Positions 51,240-60,744 of a DNA stretch of 64,000 nt are shown here, in pieces; the first letter of the stretch is position 1, and the number at the start of each line of letters is the position of its first letter. A model generated the notes under the pieces. The model saw only the letters and a program-made list of their open reading frames with translations, was not told the origin of the DNA and searched no databases. Source of the DNA: Cololabis saira (Eukaryota; Chordata; Actinopteri; Beloniformes; Belonidae); contig NC_084600.1 in assembly GCF_033807715.1 (NCBI RefSeq), forward strand, positions 46,025,824 to 46,089,823. The letters run 5' to 3'. Both the position numbers and the translations under genes were made by a program.

Positions 51240-51690
51240 ATACAGGCATAGGGTGGGCGGGGTTAAGGTCAGGGTTAAGGGCGAGGTTAGGGTTAAGAAA
51301 TGAGATCAAGGTAAGGTCAGGGTTAGGCCTAGAGTCCAGTGACGGTTAGGGTTAGGTGTAGGGTCAGGGTTAGGCCTATAGTCCAGTGACGGTTAAGTTT
51401 AGGCACAGGGTTAGGGTTAGGCATAAAATCCAGTGACGGTTAGGGTTAGGAATAGGGTCAGGGTTAGGCCTAGAGTCCAGTGAGGGTTAGGTTTAGGCAT
51501 GAAGTGAGGGTTAGGCATTTGTCCAGTGACGGTTAGGGTTAGGCATGAACTGAGGGTTAGGCGTGGGGTCCAGTGAAGGTTAAGGTTAGGCATGAAGTGA
51601 GGTAAAGGTTAAGTTTAGGAATAGGGTTAGGCTTAGGGTTAGGAATGGGGTGAAGGGTCATCGTTAGGGTTAGGGAAACGGTGCAGTGAC
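51240..51690. repeat. Degenerate telomere-like repeat downstream of PLE ORF2
   Basis: Tandem 45-50-bp units built from GGTTAGGGTTAGG, GTCAGGGTTAGGC and GTCCAGTGACGG. In element sense (minus strand) the RNA would read CCTAACCCTAACC. The block ends about 30 bp before the ORF2 stop codon (51721), so it belongs to the 3' untranslated region if transcription runs through. Confidence 0.85.
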
Positions 51691-51720
51691 ACTGTCAACA
51701 CATACACACAATCAATCAAA

Positions 51721-54006
51721 CTAATCCCTCCCACTATTCAATCCCCAGGGCTCCCTAGTGCCTAACAAATACATCCAGAGCCTCTCCTTCCTCTTTCGCT
51801 CCCAGTCGGTCCAACTTCCATCCCTCTGCAAGCCAGCCACCCTCATAGCCCCTAAGCCATGATTCAAAAAGTGTTTAACTAAGGGTGTATCCACTTGTTT
51901 GTGGTTCCTAACATTATAAAAATGTTGGACCATCCTTGTGGATAAAGAATTGCGGGTCTCTCCCACATATTTTGCGCCACACCTGTAACAGAAAATAATA
52001 TAAACCAAATTTTTGGTGTGCGTCGTGAATTCTTGTTTAATCTTCACAAACGTTTTTTGTTTGGGATTTCTAACATGTTTTAGTTTAACAAACTGAGGAC
52101 ACAATCTAACCGTCCTCTTAGGTCCATGCAACTTTGGCAACTTGGCCCTGACTAACAGATCGCCCAAATTCTGGTTCCGCCTGTAGGCCGAAATAACCGA
52201 CGCGTTGGGAACCACACCTGTGTTACCCAACACCTTATCAAAGGTGCCCTTCAACCCCCTGTTCATGGCTAGGCTGCTGGAGGAGAAGGTGGTTATGAGG
52301 GGTATCAAGTGTCCCCCAAGAGGCCTCGTCTCCTCCTGGAAGGTCCTCAGACTCTGTCTAAGGAAGCTCCTTGGATAGCCCCTCCTACGTAGAGCCTTAA
52401 ACAGGATCCCAACAGCCTCCATAAAATCCTCCGGCCTTGTACAGATACGCTGGAATCTGAGCAGCTGTGCTTTCACGATCCCTCTAAAGGTGTGTCTAGG
52501 GTGAAAGCTGTGTCTGTGTAAGAGTGCGTGTGTGTCTGTGTTTTTAAAGTATACTTTTATGTCCAATTTATTGTTTAAACTGAAATTTGGTCCCTTATAC
52601 ACTGTTGTGTCTAAAAAATTGATGGTTTGAGAATTAATCTCCCGTTTGAGTTTAATGGAGGGATCGTGCTCGTTCAAAATATCCACAAACTGCTCAAACT
52701 CCGCTAAGGATCCAGTCCAGATACCCCAGATATCGTCCAAATACCTAACATAACAGAGAGGCCTATTGGGACATTTCTGAAGGGCCTCATCTTCCCAGTT
52801 TGCCATGTAAATATTGGCATATGCCGGGGCAAATTTCTTTCCCATAGCAGTACCCTTTATTTGTAGATAAAATTCTGTGTCGAATTCGAAATCATTCCTC
52901 GTTAAATTGATGTCTAATAATTCCAATAATTCCTCATCCGGCCTCTTAGGATCCGGGTACTTCTTAAAAATGTCTCGTACGCAAGAGATTCCGGCCGGGA
53001 TCGGGATGTTGGTGTATAAACTGTCCACATCCATGGAAAAGAAATAAAAATGGGTATTTGGTGGGATCTTGAGTCCTCTTACTATTTGTATGAAATGGTA
53101 TGAATCCTTAACATATGCCGGGTGAAGAATGGAGAGTGGGTTAAGATAAAAATCCAAAAATTCGGCCGTGTAGTATGTTTCACTGCCACAGTCCGACACA
53201 ATGGGCCGTCCTGGTGGGACCTGGTAAGGAACTGTCCATTTATCAGGCTCCTTGTGAATCTTAGGAAGGATGTAAAACCTCCTTGCCTTCGGTTCTAGCT
53301 CCCCAATCAAATAATTATGTTGTTTCCAAATTATACATTTTTTCATTTTGAGCCTATTAATTATATTTAACACCATTGATCGTGTTTCCAAATACATTGG
53401 TTGGTCTAATTTTTTATAATATTTTGTGTCTCGTAATTGTCTATGCACCTCCAATTTATATTGATCTCTGCTCATTATGACCACTGCTGACCCTTTGTCA
53501 GCAGGTTTTATTACTATATGCTTATAATTTTGGAGTTCCCTCAAGGCTTTCACCTCAGCCAATGAAAGGTTGCTTTTTTCTTTGCATGGTCTGAAATATT
53601 TTTTTATAAATTTTCTATCTTCCTGTATCCAGAGTCCCACTTCAGGAGGCAACTGATCCAGCTCTGGGGTCCAAGCTGAGGGTCCTGTAAAGGGTAATTT
53701 ATCCCTACGTTCAGTGTCTTTAAAGTAAACCGCCAATTTGACCTTTCTATGATAGTCCTCGATATCTGCCCAGAGATTGACCTTTAAATTTTTTCCAATC
53801 CCCAAGGCTGGAATAAATGAAAGTCCCCGAGTCAAAAGGGTCCGTTGTGGCCCTGTAAGCTCAAAATTTGGAGCCAGCACGACCACATCTTGGGCCTGGA
53901 AGGAACGTATCATTCCATCCCCCACCTGGACCGGACTCAAGGGGACTTCAAGTTTAACTCCGCGCTCCAGAAGTCCAACATGGACATTGCCGTCCCAGCC
54001 GTCCAA
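51721..54006 (-). CDS. PLE ORF2: reverse transcriptase with GIY-YIG endonuclease
   Basis: 761 residues, intact. It copies the element RNA into DNA in the nucleus; the endonuclease nicks the target. Visible motifs: PLE-type IKPADKGSAVVI (166-177), FYILPKIHK (244-252), GRPIVSDCGS (266-275), RT motif A FSMDVDSLYTNIP (323-335, catalytic D326), GTAMGKKFAPAYANIYM (385-401), motif C YLDD (422-425) and INFLDTTV (462-469). The C-terminal GIY-YIG part has LVYIIFCYRCGAKYVGETRN (667-686), R691 and a late E736. CYRC with C636 may form a zinc-binding site. The first in-frame Met is at 54006, but a -1 frameshift at 53952-53958 would enter this frame at about residue 17, so that Met may not be used. It is a Penelope-like RT and not LINE-like: the KADKG-type motif and GIY-YIG are diagnostic. 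Confidence 0.93.
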   Translation of the reverse strand: MDGWDGNVHVGLLERGVKLEVPLSPVQVGDGMIRSFQAQDVVVLAPNFELTGPQRTLLTRGLSFIPALGIGKNLKVNLWADIEDYHRKVKLAVYFKDTERRDKLPFTGPSAWTPELDQLPPEVGLWIQEDRKFIKKYFRPCKEKSNLSLAEVKALRELQNYKHIVIKPADKGSAVVIMSRDQYKLEVHRQLRDTKYYKKLDQPMYLETRSMVLNIINRLKMKKCIIWKQHNYLIGELEPKARRFYILPKIHKEPDKWTVPYQVPPGRPIVSDCGSETYYTAEFLDFYLNPLSILHPAYVKDSYHFIQIVRGLKIPPNTHFYFFSMDVDSLYTNIPIPAGISCVRDIFKKYPDPKRPDEELLELLDINLTRNDFEFDTEFYLQIKGTAMGKKFAPAYANIYMANWEDEALQKCPNRPLCYVRYLDDIWGIWTGSLAEFEQFVDILNEHDPSIKLKREINSQTINFLDTTVYKGPNFSLNNKLDIKVYFKNTDTHALLHRHSFHPRHTFRGIVKAQLLRFQRICTRPEDFMEAVGILFKALRRRGYPRSFLRQSLRTFQEETRPLGGHLIPLITTFSSSSLAMNRGLKGTFDKVLGNTGVVPNASVISAYRRNQNLGDLLVRAKLPKLHGPKRTVRLCPQFVKLKHVRNPKQKTFVKIKQEFTTHTKNLVYIIFCYRCGAKYVGETRNSLSTRMVQHFYNVRNHKQVDTPLVKHFLNHGLGAMRVAGLQRDGSWTDWERKRKERLWMYLLGTREPWGLNSGRD
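53918..53958 (-). promoter_or_regulatory. Predicted -1 programmed ribosomal frameshift site
   Basis: In the ORF1/ORF2 overlap the minus strand has G_TTA_AAC (53958-53952) with TTA and AAC as ORF1 codons (E-L-N), 12 nt before the ORF1 stop (53939-53937). Slipping back by one base gives GTT AAA CTT, which is exactly the ORF2 frame (V-K-L-E-V). A 6-nt spacer (TTGAAG) is followed by a TCCCC/GGGGA stem (53945-53941 with 53922-53918, 18-nt loop). G_UUA_AAC is an established slippery heptamer. Use in this element is predicted only. Confidence 0.6.
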
Positions 54007-54896
54007 TGGACGTTGTCGGACTCAGTCCGGAAGGTCCAGTCAGGAATGAGCGGGATGAATGGCATGTTCCTGTATACATGCTCATTCAGGGTGAGGAGGT
54101 TTTGTCGCTCCACCTCTGGCAAATCTGAGGAAAAATTCACCAGAGGGATCCAGTATTCGGCAAAGGGGAACTTGCTTTTGACCGCCCTAATTGCCGCCTG
54201 CAGGTTCTTCACCGTGGTTTCCTTGGGTTTGTTTCCCCTGCTATTGATCCCAAAGGAGAGGATCACCTTCTGCACCACCAGACCCGATTGAACATTGGCT
54301 CTCTTAATGAAGGACTCAGCGTGGCGAAAGCTGGCCCCCGGGAAGCTCTCAATTTGCAGGTCTGGGTTTGTGAAATCAGGACACCTGCTGAGGTTCGAGT
54401 CTCCCAGGATCAGAAACTTCCGGTTGACATCCAGATCCCAATCTATCATTTTATTAATGGTGGATCTGTGTCTCTTCACCGTGAACTTTTTAGGAGATGG
54501 TGAACAGGCCATTGACTGTTCAGATTGTTCTTCATCCCCATCCCCATCCTCATCCTCCTCCTCCTCATCATCATCATCCTCCTCATCATCATCATCCTCC
54601 TCTTCCTCACCCTCATCTGGGGAGTCAGTGTCCTGAGTGGCTACTTTCTGAGCCGTCAAGACCTTTGTTGTATCCTTTTCCTCCTCAGCTTGGAGATCAT
54701 CAAATATTTTTTCAATAGCAAGGTGTGAGGCGGTGCGTGCAGGACTACGCAGGACCCCATCATCCTCTGGTTGAGGACTTTGATTGACCCGTGAAGAAGG
54801 GTCCAAGTCAATCAGTGGGGTCTGGCATTGAGGAGGACTGTCGTCTTGACCCTGAATGGCCTGACTGACTTGGGATGGGGGGAGACTGTCCCCCAT
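53937..54896 (-). CDS. PLE ORF1: SGNH/GDSL-type hydrolase with acidic region (5' incomplete)
   Basis: 319 residues from the first visible Met, but the frame stays open upstream to the gap (…VDWTVGPPDGPPPQERRATS…), so the true start is probably lost. A long Asp/Glu run (about 96-123) is followed by a basic KRHR patch (141-144). The SGNH fold has all four blocks: GDSN (165-168, Ser167), Gly187 in SFPGASF, GIN (216-218), and DNVH (294-297) giving the Asp/His pair. The predicted activity is ester hydrolysis; the substrate is unknown. Esterase domains are known in CR1-type LINE ORF1 proteins and in rotifer telomeric PLE composites, where their role is unclear. It overlaps ORF2 by 70 nt. Confidence 0.82.
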   Translation of the reverse strand: MGDSLPPSQVSQAIQGQDDSPPQCQTPLIDLDPSSRVNQSPQPEDDGVLRSPARTASHLAIEKIFDDLQAEEEKDTTKVLTAQKVATQDTDSPDEGEEEEDDDDEEDDDDEEEEDEDGDGDEEQSEQSMACSPSPKKFTVKRHRSTINKMIDWDLDVNRKFLILGDSNLSRCPDFTNPDLQIESFPGASFRHAESFIKRANVQSGLVVQKVILSFGINSRGNKPKETTVKNLQAAIRAVKSKFPFAEYWIPLVNFSSDLPEVERQNLLTLNEHVYRNMPFIPLIPDWTFRTESDNVHWTAGTAMSMLDFWSAELNLKSP

Positions 54897-55000
54897 GCCT
54901 GTGGTCGCATCCGCCCTCCTTTCATGCCTGGATGTAGCTCTCCGCTCTTGTGGGGGGGGCCCATCTGGCGGACCAACAGTCCAATCAACATCAGGACTGG

Positions 55001-55500
55001 NNNNNNNNNNNNNNNNNNNNNNNNNNNNNNNNNNNNNNNNNNNNNNNNNNNNNNNNNNNNNNNNNNNNNNNNNNNNNNNNNNNNNNNNNNNNNNNNNNNN
55101 NNNNNNNNNNNNNNNNNNNNNNNNNNNNNNNNNNNNNNNNNNNNNNNNNNNNNNNNNNNNNNNNNNNNNNNNNNNNNNNNNNNNNNNNNNNNNNNNNNNN
55201 NNNNNNNNNNNNNNNNNNNNNNNNNNNNNNNNNNNNNNNNNNNNNNNNNNNNNNNNNNNNNNNNNNNNNNNNNNNNNNNNNNNNNNNNNNNNNNNNNNNN
55301 NNNNNNNNNNNNNNNNNNNNNNNNNNNNNNNNNNNNNNNNNNNNNNNNNNNNNNNNNNNNNNNNNNNNNNNNNNNNNNNNNNNNNNNNNNNNNNNNNNNN
55401 NNNNNNNNNNNNNNNNNNNNNNNNNNNNNNNNNNNNNNNNNNNNNNNNNNNNNNNNNNNNNNNNNNNNNNNNNNNNNNNNNNNNNNNNNNNNNNNNNNNN
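55001..55500. other. Assembly gap (500 N)
   Basis: Exactly 500 unknown bases, a conventional scaffold-gap length, so the real size and even the adjacency of the two sides are uncertain. Reading frames crossing it are meaningless. Confidence 0.99.
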
Positions 55501-55564
55501 TAAACCCAAAAACTACAGAGCCAGCATGCAGGTGAACAAGCCAGTGTGTATGTCTATGTGTGTG

Positions 55565-55584
55565 TGTGTGTATGTATATGATCA

Positions 55585-55650
<66 letters not shown>
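55565..55650. repeat. (TG)n microsatellite
   Basis: TG dinucleotides, about 60 bp uninterrupted, with an impure leader. A G-rich homopolymer stretch follows at 55687-55720. Confidence 0.97.
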
Positions 55651-55651
<1 letters not shown>

Positions 55652-55784
55652 AACCAAACAAAGCTCCACCTGAAGTGTATCTATAGTGGGGGAGGGGGAG
55701 GGGGGGGCGGGGGGGGGGCAGTTAGTTTTTTCTTGAAATAAAAATATAGTTGGAAGTTCTATGGTCCACATTGCAAACCTTGCC

Positions 55785-56042
55785 TTACCCAATCAGTAGC
55801 GTCCTCTGTGGTCGGCCAGTAGTATCCAGCCACCACACGGTTTCTGGTGCCTCTGACACCATTGTGGTTCCTGTGCCCTGCTGGTTGTGGCACTCTTTCA
55901 GAGCAGCACCCTTTTCCTCCTCAGACATGACCGCCAGCTGCATGTAACGCTTATTTGGGCCAATGTAAAACAGTCGGCTATCTGTGTAGAATACATTTTC
56001 TTTGATTAATACAAACTCTAACATAATATACTGAACAAACAT
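55785..56042 (-). pseudogene. Possible exon with integrase H2C2-type zinc-binding similarity
   Basis: An 85-residue minus-strand frame contains SRLFYIGPNKRYMQLAVMSE then EEKGAALKECHNQQGTG. The pattern (LYYIGPN...V.SEEEK...L.ECH....G) resembles the N-terminal part of the H2C2 zinc-binding region before gypsy-type integrases and host genes derived from them. The expected continuation (G-H-x-G...C-x2-C) is not seen. The similarity is by eye, so this is a low-confidence fragment. Confidence 0.3.
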
Positions 56043-56111
56043 CTCCCTCTCTCTGTCTGTCTCTCTCGGTGTCTGTCTACTTATTTATACCATTTGGAGC
56101 CCTCAAACCCT

Positions 56112-56380
56112 CTCACACTTGATAAAATGTCTCATTTTAGTAAACAAATCTCATTACACTTAAAACAAGACTCATCACTGGAAAAAACAACAATTTTCAC
56201 CTGTTTCAAGTAGATTTTCACTTGAAATAAGTAGAAAAATCTGCCAGTGGAAAAAGATTTTTTTTTGCTTGTAATGAGAAGATAAATCTTGTCCCACTGG
56301 CAAATTTTTCTACTTATTTCAAGTGAAAATTTACTTGAAACTGGTGAAAATTGTCAAATAACAAGTTATTTTTCTGGTGT
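56112..56380. mobile_element. Truncated foldback MITE
   Basis: It matches the core of the complete palindromic element at 63481-63891 (shared CACTTGAAATAAGTAGAAAA, ATCTGCCAGTGG and complements) and can fold on itself around about 56265. The CACTG ends are missing. Confidence 0.85.
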
Positions 56381-56464
56381 TGACTCTAAATGTTGAAATA
56401 GCAGTAAAACCCCATTCATTGATGAAATGACATAAGAGATGGAAAGGAGGGATGGCAGTTTTAC

Positions 56465-57395
56465 AGGGGGGATGATTTGGACCGTTTTTATTTCAGGGGG
56501 GATGATTTGGACCGTTTTTATTTCAGGCGGGGATGATTTGGACCGTTTTTATTTCAGGGGGGATGATTAGGACCGTTTTTATTTCAGGGGGGGATGATTT
56601 GGACCGTTTTTATTTCAGGGGGGGATGATTTGGACCGTTTTTATTTCAGGGGGGATGATTTGGACCGTTTTTATTTCAGGGGGGGATGATTTGGACCGTT
56701 TTTATTTCAGGGGGGATGATTTGGACCGTTTTTATTTCAGGGGGGGGGATGATTTGGACCGTTTTTATTTCAGGGGGGGGATGATTTGGACCGTTTTTAT
56801 TTCAGGGATGATTTGGACCGTTTTTATTTCAGGGGGGGATGATTTGGACCGTTTTTATTTCAGGGGGGGATGATTTGGACCGTTTTTATTTCAGGGGGGG
56901 GGGATGATTTGGACCGTTTTTATTTCAGGGGGGATGATTTGGACCGTTTTTATTTCAGGGGGGATGATTTGGACCGTTTTTATTTCAGGGGGGGGATGAT
57001 TTGGACCGTTTTTATTTCAGGGATGATTTGGACCGTTTTTATTTCAGGGGGGGATGATTTGGACCGTTTTTATTTCAGGGGGGGATGATTTGGACCGTTT
57101 TTATTTCAGGGGGGGGGATGATTTGGACCGTTTTTATTTCAGGGGGGATGATTTGGACCGTTTTTATTTCAGGGGGGATGATTTGGACCGTTTTTATTTC
57201 AGGGGGGATGATTTGGACCGTTTTTATTTCAGGGGGGATGATTTGGACCGTTTTTATTTCAGGGGGGGATGATTTGGACCGTTTTTATTTCAGGGGGGAT
57301 GATTTGGACCATTTTTATTTCAGGGGGGGATGATTTGGACCGTTTTTATTTCAGGGGGGATGATTTGGACCGTTTTTATTTCAGGGGGGATGCCA
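56465..57395. repeat. About 30-bp minisatellite with variable G-run, about 31 units
   Basis: GATGATTTGGACCGTTTTTA then TTTCAG followed by a run of 1-9 G. The unit body is almost invariant (single changes at 56568 and 57311), while the G-run length changes from unit to unit. The frames (MIWTVFISGG, DDLDRFYFRG) are artefacts. Confidence 0.95.
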
Positions 57396-58020
57396 TCTCG
57401 CCTCAACTCCAGTACTGTGTGTAACCCTTTAAAAAAATGTATAAATGTAAAAAAAAAAAAGGGTCCGGTGGGCGGCCCCGCGGCTTTGATGATCAGCTGG
57501 CTTCGTGGCAGCCGGGTACACCGTAGAACTTCCCCGGGCCTGTCATACAGGATTGGGTTTTTTGTCATCGTGGCTCTGTCCCGGTCAGTCCATACATTTT
57601 TGGTGTTGATGGTGACGAACAGACAATCACCTTTTCAGGGTCTGCTCTGTTTGTGCGAGAGGAAACCAGTTTTTTATACGCGCTGTGGAAACTAGTTTTA
57701 TGAATTGTTTGTATCCTTTTTCTATATAGTTTTCACGGTGTCGTAAGGACTCTGTCGGCATGATTCTGGATGCGACTTCAATAAACAAACCTTACGCATC
57801 AGTCGAGACTCTCTACCTTTCTTCAAATCCAAGGTCTGCTACAAAGGGTATTGATGCAAAAAATATTTATATTATTTTTAGCAAGCATAGCTAAGCATGA
57901 TAGCCAAATTACCTTTCAAGATGTAATTACTCATAGAACGAGTAATCTTCCATTTTTCAGCCTTTCCCAAACTGGGATGGAACTTTCCTGATTCCAAAAC
58001 TAAAGTCGATCATTTTAATG
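57396..58020. other. Unannotated spacer
   Basis: A short poly-A tract (57450-57460) and no convincing gene. The frame 57330-57695 is an extension of the minisatellite. Confidence 0.5.
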
Positions 58021-58029
58021 AATGATCGG

Positions 58030-59455
58030 GTAATGACAACCCTCTCTACGACAACACTCTCAACACTCTCTACGACAACACTCTCAACCCTCTCTACGAC
58101 AACACTCTCAACACTCTCTACGACAACACTCTCAACACTCTCTACGACAACACTCTCAACACTCTCTACGACAACACTCTCAACACTCTCTACGACAACA
58201 CTCTCAACACTCTCTACGACAACACTCTCAACACTCTCTACGACAACACTCTCAACACTCTCTACGACAACACTCTCAACCCTCTCTACGACAACACTCT
58301 CAACACTCTCTACGACAACACTCTCAACACTCTCTATGACAACACTCTCAACACTCTCTACGACAACACTCTCAACACTCTCTATGACAACACTCTCAAC
58401 ACTCTCTACGACAACACTCTCAACCCTCTCTACGACAACACTCTCAACACTCTCTACGACAACACTCTCAACCCTCTCTACGACAACACTCTCAACACTC
58501 TCTACGACAACACTCTCAACCCTCTCTACGACAACACTCTCAACACTCTCTACGACAACACTCTCAACCCTCTCTACGACAACACTCTCAACCCTCTCTA
58601 CGACAACACTCTCAACACTCTCTACGACAACACTCTCAACCCTCTCTACGACAACACTCTCAACACTCTCTACGACAACACTCTCAACACTCTCTACGAC
58701 AACACTCTCAACACTCTCTACGACAACACTCTCAACACTCTCTACGACAACACTCTCAACACTCTCTACGACAACACTCTCTACACTCTCTACGACAACA
58801 CTCTCAACACTCTCTATGACAACACTCTCTATTTCTACACTGACTGAACACTCTCTACGACAACACTCTCAACACTCTCTACGACAACACTCTCTACGAC
58901 AACACTCTCAACACTCTCTACGACAACACTCTCTACGACAACACTCTCAACCCTCTCTACGACAACACTCTCAACCCTCTCTACGACAACACTCTCAACA
59001 CTCTCTACGACAACACTCTCAACCCTCTCTACGACAACACTCTCAACACTCTCTACGACAACACTCTCAACACTCTCTACGACAACACTCTCAACCCTCT
59101 CTACGACAACACTCTCAACACTCTCTACGACAACACTCTCAACACTCTCTACGACAACACTCTCAACACTCTCTACGACAACACTCTCAACACTCTCTAC
59201 GACAACACTCTCAACACTCTCTACGACAACACTCTCTACACTCTCTACGACAACACTCTCAACACTCTCTATGACAACACTCTCTATTTCTACACTGACT
59301 GAACACTCTCTACGACAACACTCTCAACACTCTCTACGACAACACTCTCAACACTCTCTACGACAACACTCTCAACACTCTCTACGACAACACTCTCAAC
59401 CCTCTCTATGACAACAATCTCTATTTCTACACTGACTGAACACTCTCTATGACAA
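58030..59455. repeat. 24-bp (12+12) minisatellite, about 58 units
   Basis: ACAACACTCTCAACACTCTC then TACG, with AACCCTCTC variants. The units are themselves two related 12-mers. A distinct block ending TATTTCTACACTGACTGAAC recurs at about 58828, 59282 and 59420, so a several-hundred-bp block (58860-59300) was duplicated as a higher-order unit. The STTTLSTL frame is an artefact. Confidence 0.95.
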
Positions 59456-59463
59456 CACTCCAC

Positions 59464-59560
59464 TGACAGCGAAAAGTGGCGCATGCGCGGTAGCGTGGAC
59501 AGCGAAAAGTGGCGCATGCGCGGTAGCGTGGACAGCGAAAAGTGGCGCATGCGCACTTGA
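59464..59560. repeat. 33-bp triplicate with GCGCATGCGC
   Basis: GACAGCGAAAAGTGGCGCAT then GCGCGGTAGCGTG, three units. Each holds the self-complementary decamer GCGCATGCGC, a perfect core of the NRF1 site. Regulatory function is inferred from the motif only. Confidence 0.85.
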
Positions 59561-59797
59561 CAGTTTGTCCAAGTGGTACAAGTTACTCACAAAATAAAAT
59601 AATCACAGGGGTTTACATTTCAACAAAAGTGTTTAAGCGTAGCAAGATTGTAACTTAGACTGATTTTCTTTTGATAGTACCTTTATAGATGTTATATAAT
59701 TTTTTATTTCGTTTTTATAACATACTATGGAGGGTTTGCTGTTTTTCCATTTATTTTTATGTATATCGTTTGTCCAAGTGGTGTTGCCGTATTTGGC

Positions 59798-59835
59798 TTT
59801 CCAAGATGGCCGACGATGTTGGACGCGACTGCGCA
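59798..59835. promoter_or_regulatory. YY1-like and half NRF1-like motifs
   Basis: CCAAGATGGCCGACGATG fits the YY1 AAGATGGC core, followed by ACTGCGCATGTG. Such pairs are common in housekeeping promoters, but no gene is seen next to it. It could instead be transposon-derived. Confidence 0.3.
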
Positions 59836-59914
59836 TGTGTGACTCAAATAGGGTAGGGACTCAAATAAGGTAGCGACAAGCACATTACACCTGTTTCCGG
59901 CTGTTCCCTGACCT

Positions 59915-59980
59915 CTGACCTCATGACCTCTGACCTCTGACCTCATGACCTCTGACCTCTGACCTCTGACCTCCTGAACT
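59915..59980. repeat. (TGACCTC)n short tandem repeat
   Basis: TGACCTC with TGACCTCA variants, about nine units. The motif resembles nuclear-receptor half-sites, probably by chance. Confidence 0.85.
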
Positions 59981-60145
59981 CGAGACCTGTTTCTCCTGCA
60001 GGAACTAATCCCAGAGTGGAGTGTAATGCTGCTGAACGGCCACTAGAGGGAGACGGTTTACTGTGTAGCTGCAGTTCTCCCTCAGACCTGCTGTAGGATG
60101 CTGAATGTGGAGGAAGAACATTTGATTATTATTATTATTTAATTA

Positions 60146-60720
60146 GGGCCCGAGCACTGACAGTGTTAGGGCCCTATTGTATCTGTAGGAATTTTCCTTC
60201 TTTCTTTTCCATCTTGCTTTATTTTTCCGACTAAATGAGGGCCTTTTTTCCTCCTAAACGTGCCCCAAAAGTCACCAAATTTTGCACCAAGCCAGACCTG
60301 GTGAAAAATGTGATATTTCATGGTTTGCATTAATGGGCGTGGCCTAACGGCTCAACAGCGCCCCCTAGAAAACTTTGTTCCTCAAGCCCCACAATACGGT
60401 TAGACGTACATGCACGAAAATCGGTACACACCTGTATCATGTCGCAACTTAAAGAAAAGTCTCTTGGAGCCATGACCCAAACCCAACAGGAAGTCGTCCA
60501 TTTTGAACATTCTGAATTAATCCCGTCATTTTGGCGCAATTCATGCCGGCAGTTAAAACGGCCCGAACCGTAACGTGCACCCAGGTGTGTCATACATCAA
60601 AATGTGAGTCTCCATCCTGCGACTACACGCATTACTTTTCTCTATCAAAAGCGTTACCGTGGCGACGCTAGACGCCAAAAAGCGTGCCCACCCAAAGGGC
60701 AGAAACTACGGTCCAGCGTT
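60146..60720. mobile_element. 'GGGCCCGAGCAC' repeat family, truncated copy C
   Basis: It starts AGGGCCCGAGCACTGACAGT followed by the inverted AGGGCCCT and TATTGTATCTGTAGGAATTT, as in copy B, and then one 459-bp-type monomer. It ends at about 60695, where a minisatellite follows. The tail is absent. Confidence 0.8.
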
Positions 60721-60744
60721 ATCTCCCTCTGCTGATGAAAGGAG

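Larger units (their letters stand above)
51721..55000 (-). mobile_element. Penelope-like retroelement, two intact ORFs
   Basis: Minus-strand element: ORF1 (SGNH hydrolase; frame open from the gap edge to 53937) overlaps ORF2 (RT plus GIY-YIG; stop TAG at 51721). Both frames are unbroken in the visible sequence, so the copy is young or recently active. The 5' end is lost in the 500-N gap. The 3' region very likely extends to the hammerhead-like motif at 50053. Canonical Penelope-like elements have a single RT-EN ORF with terminal repeats; an added upstream SGNH ORF is unusual for a vertebrate copy. The PLE clade was not determined. Confidence 0.88.

Noticed and set aside
54812..55792. ORFs crossing the N gap
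   Set aside because: They consist mainly of undefined residues; only the ORF1 frame up to 55000 is meaningful.
58018..59274. 418-residue Thr/Ser/Leu-rich ORF that looks mucin-like
   Set aside because: It is a translation of a 24-bp minisatellite with no signal peptide or flanking coding sequence.
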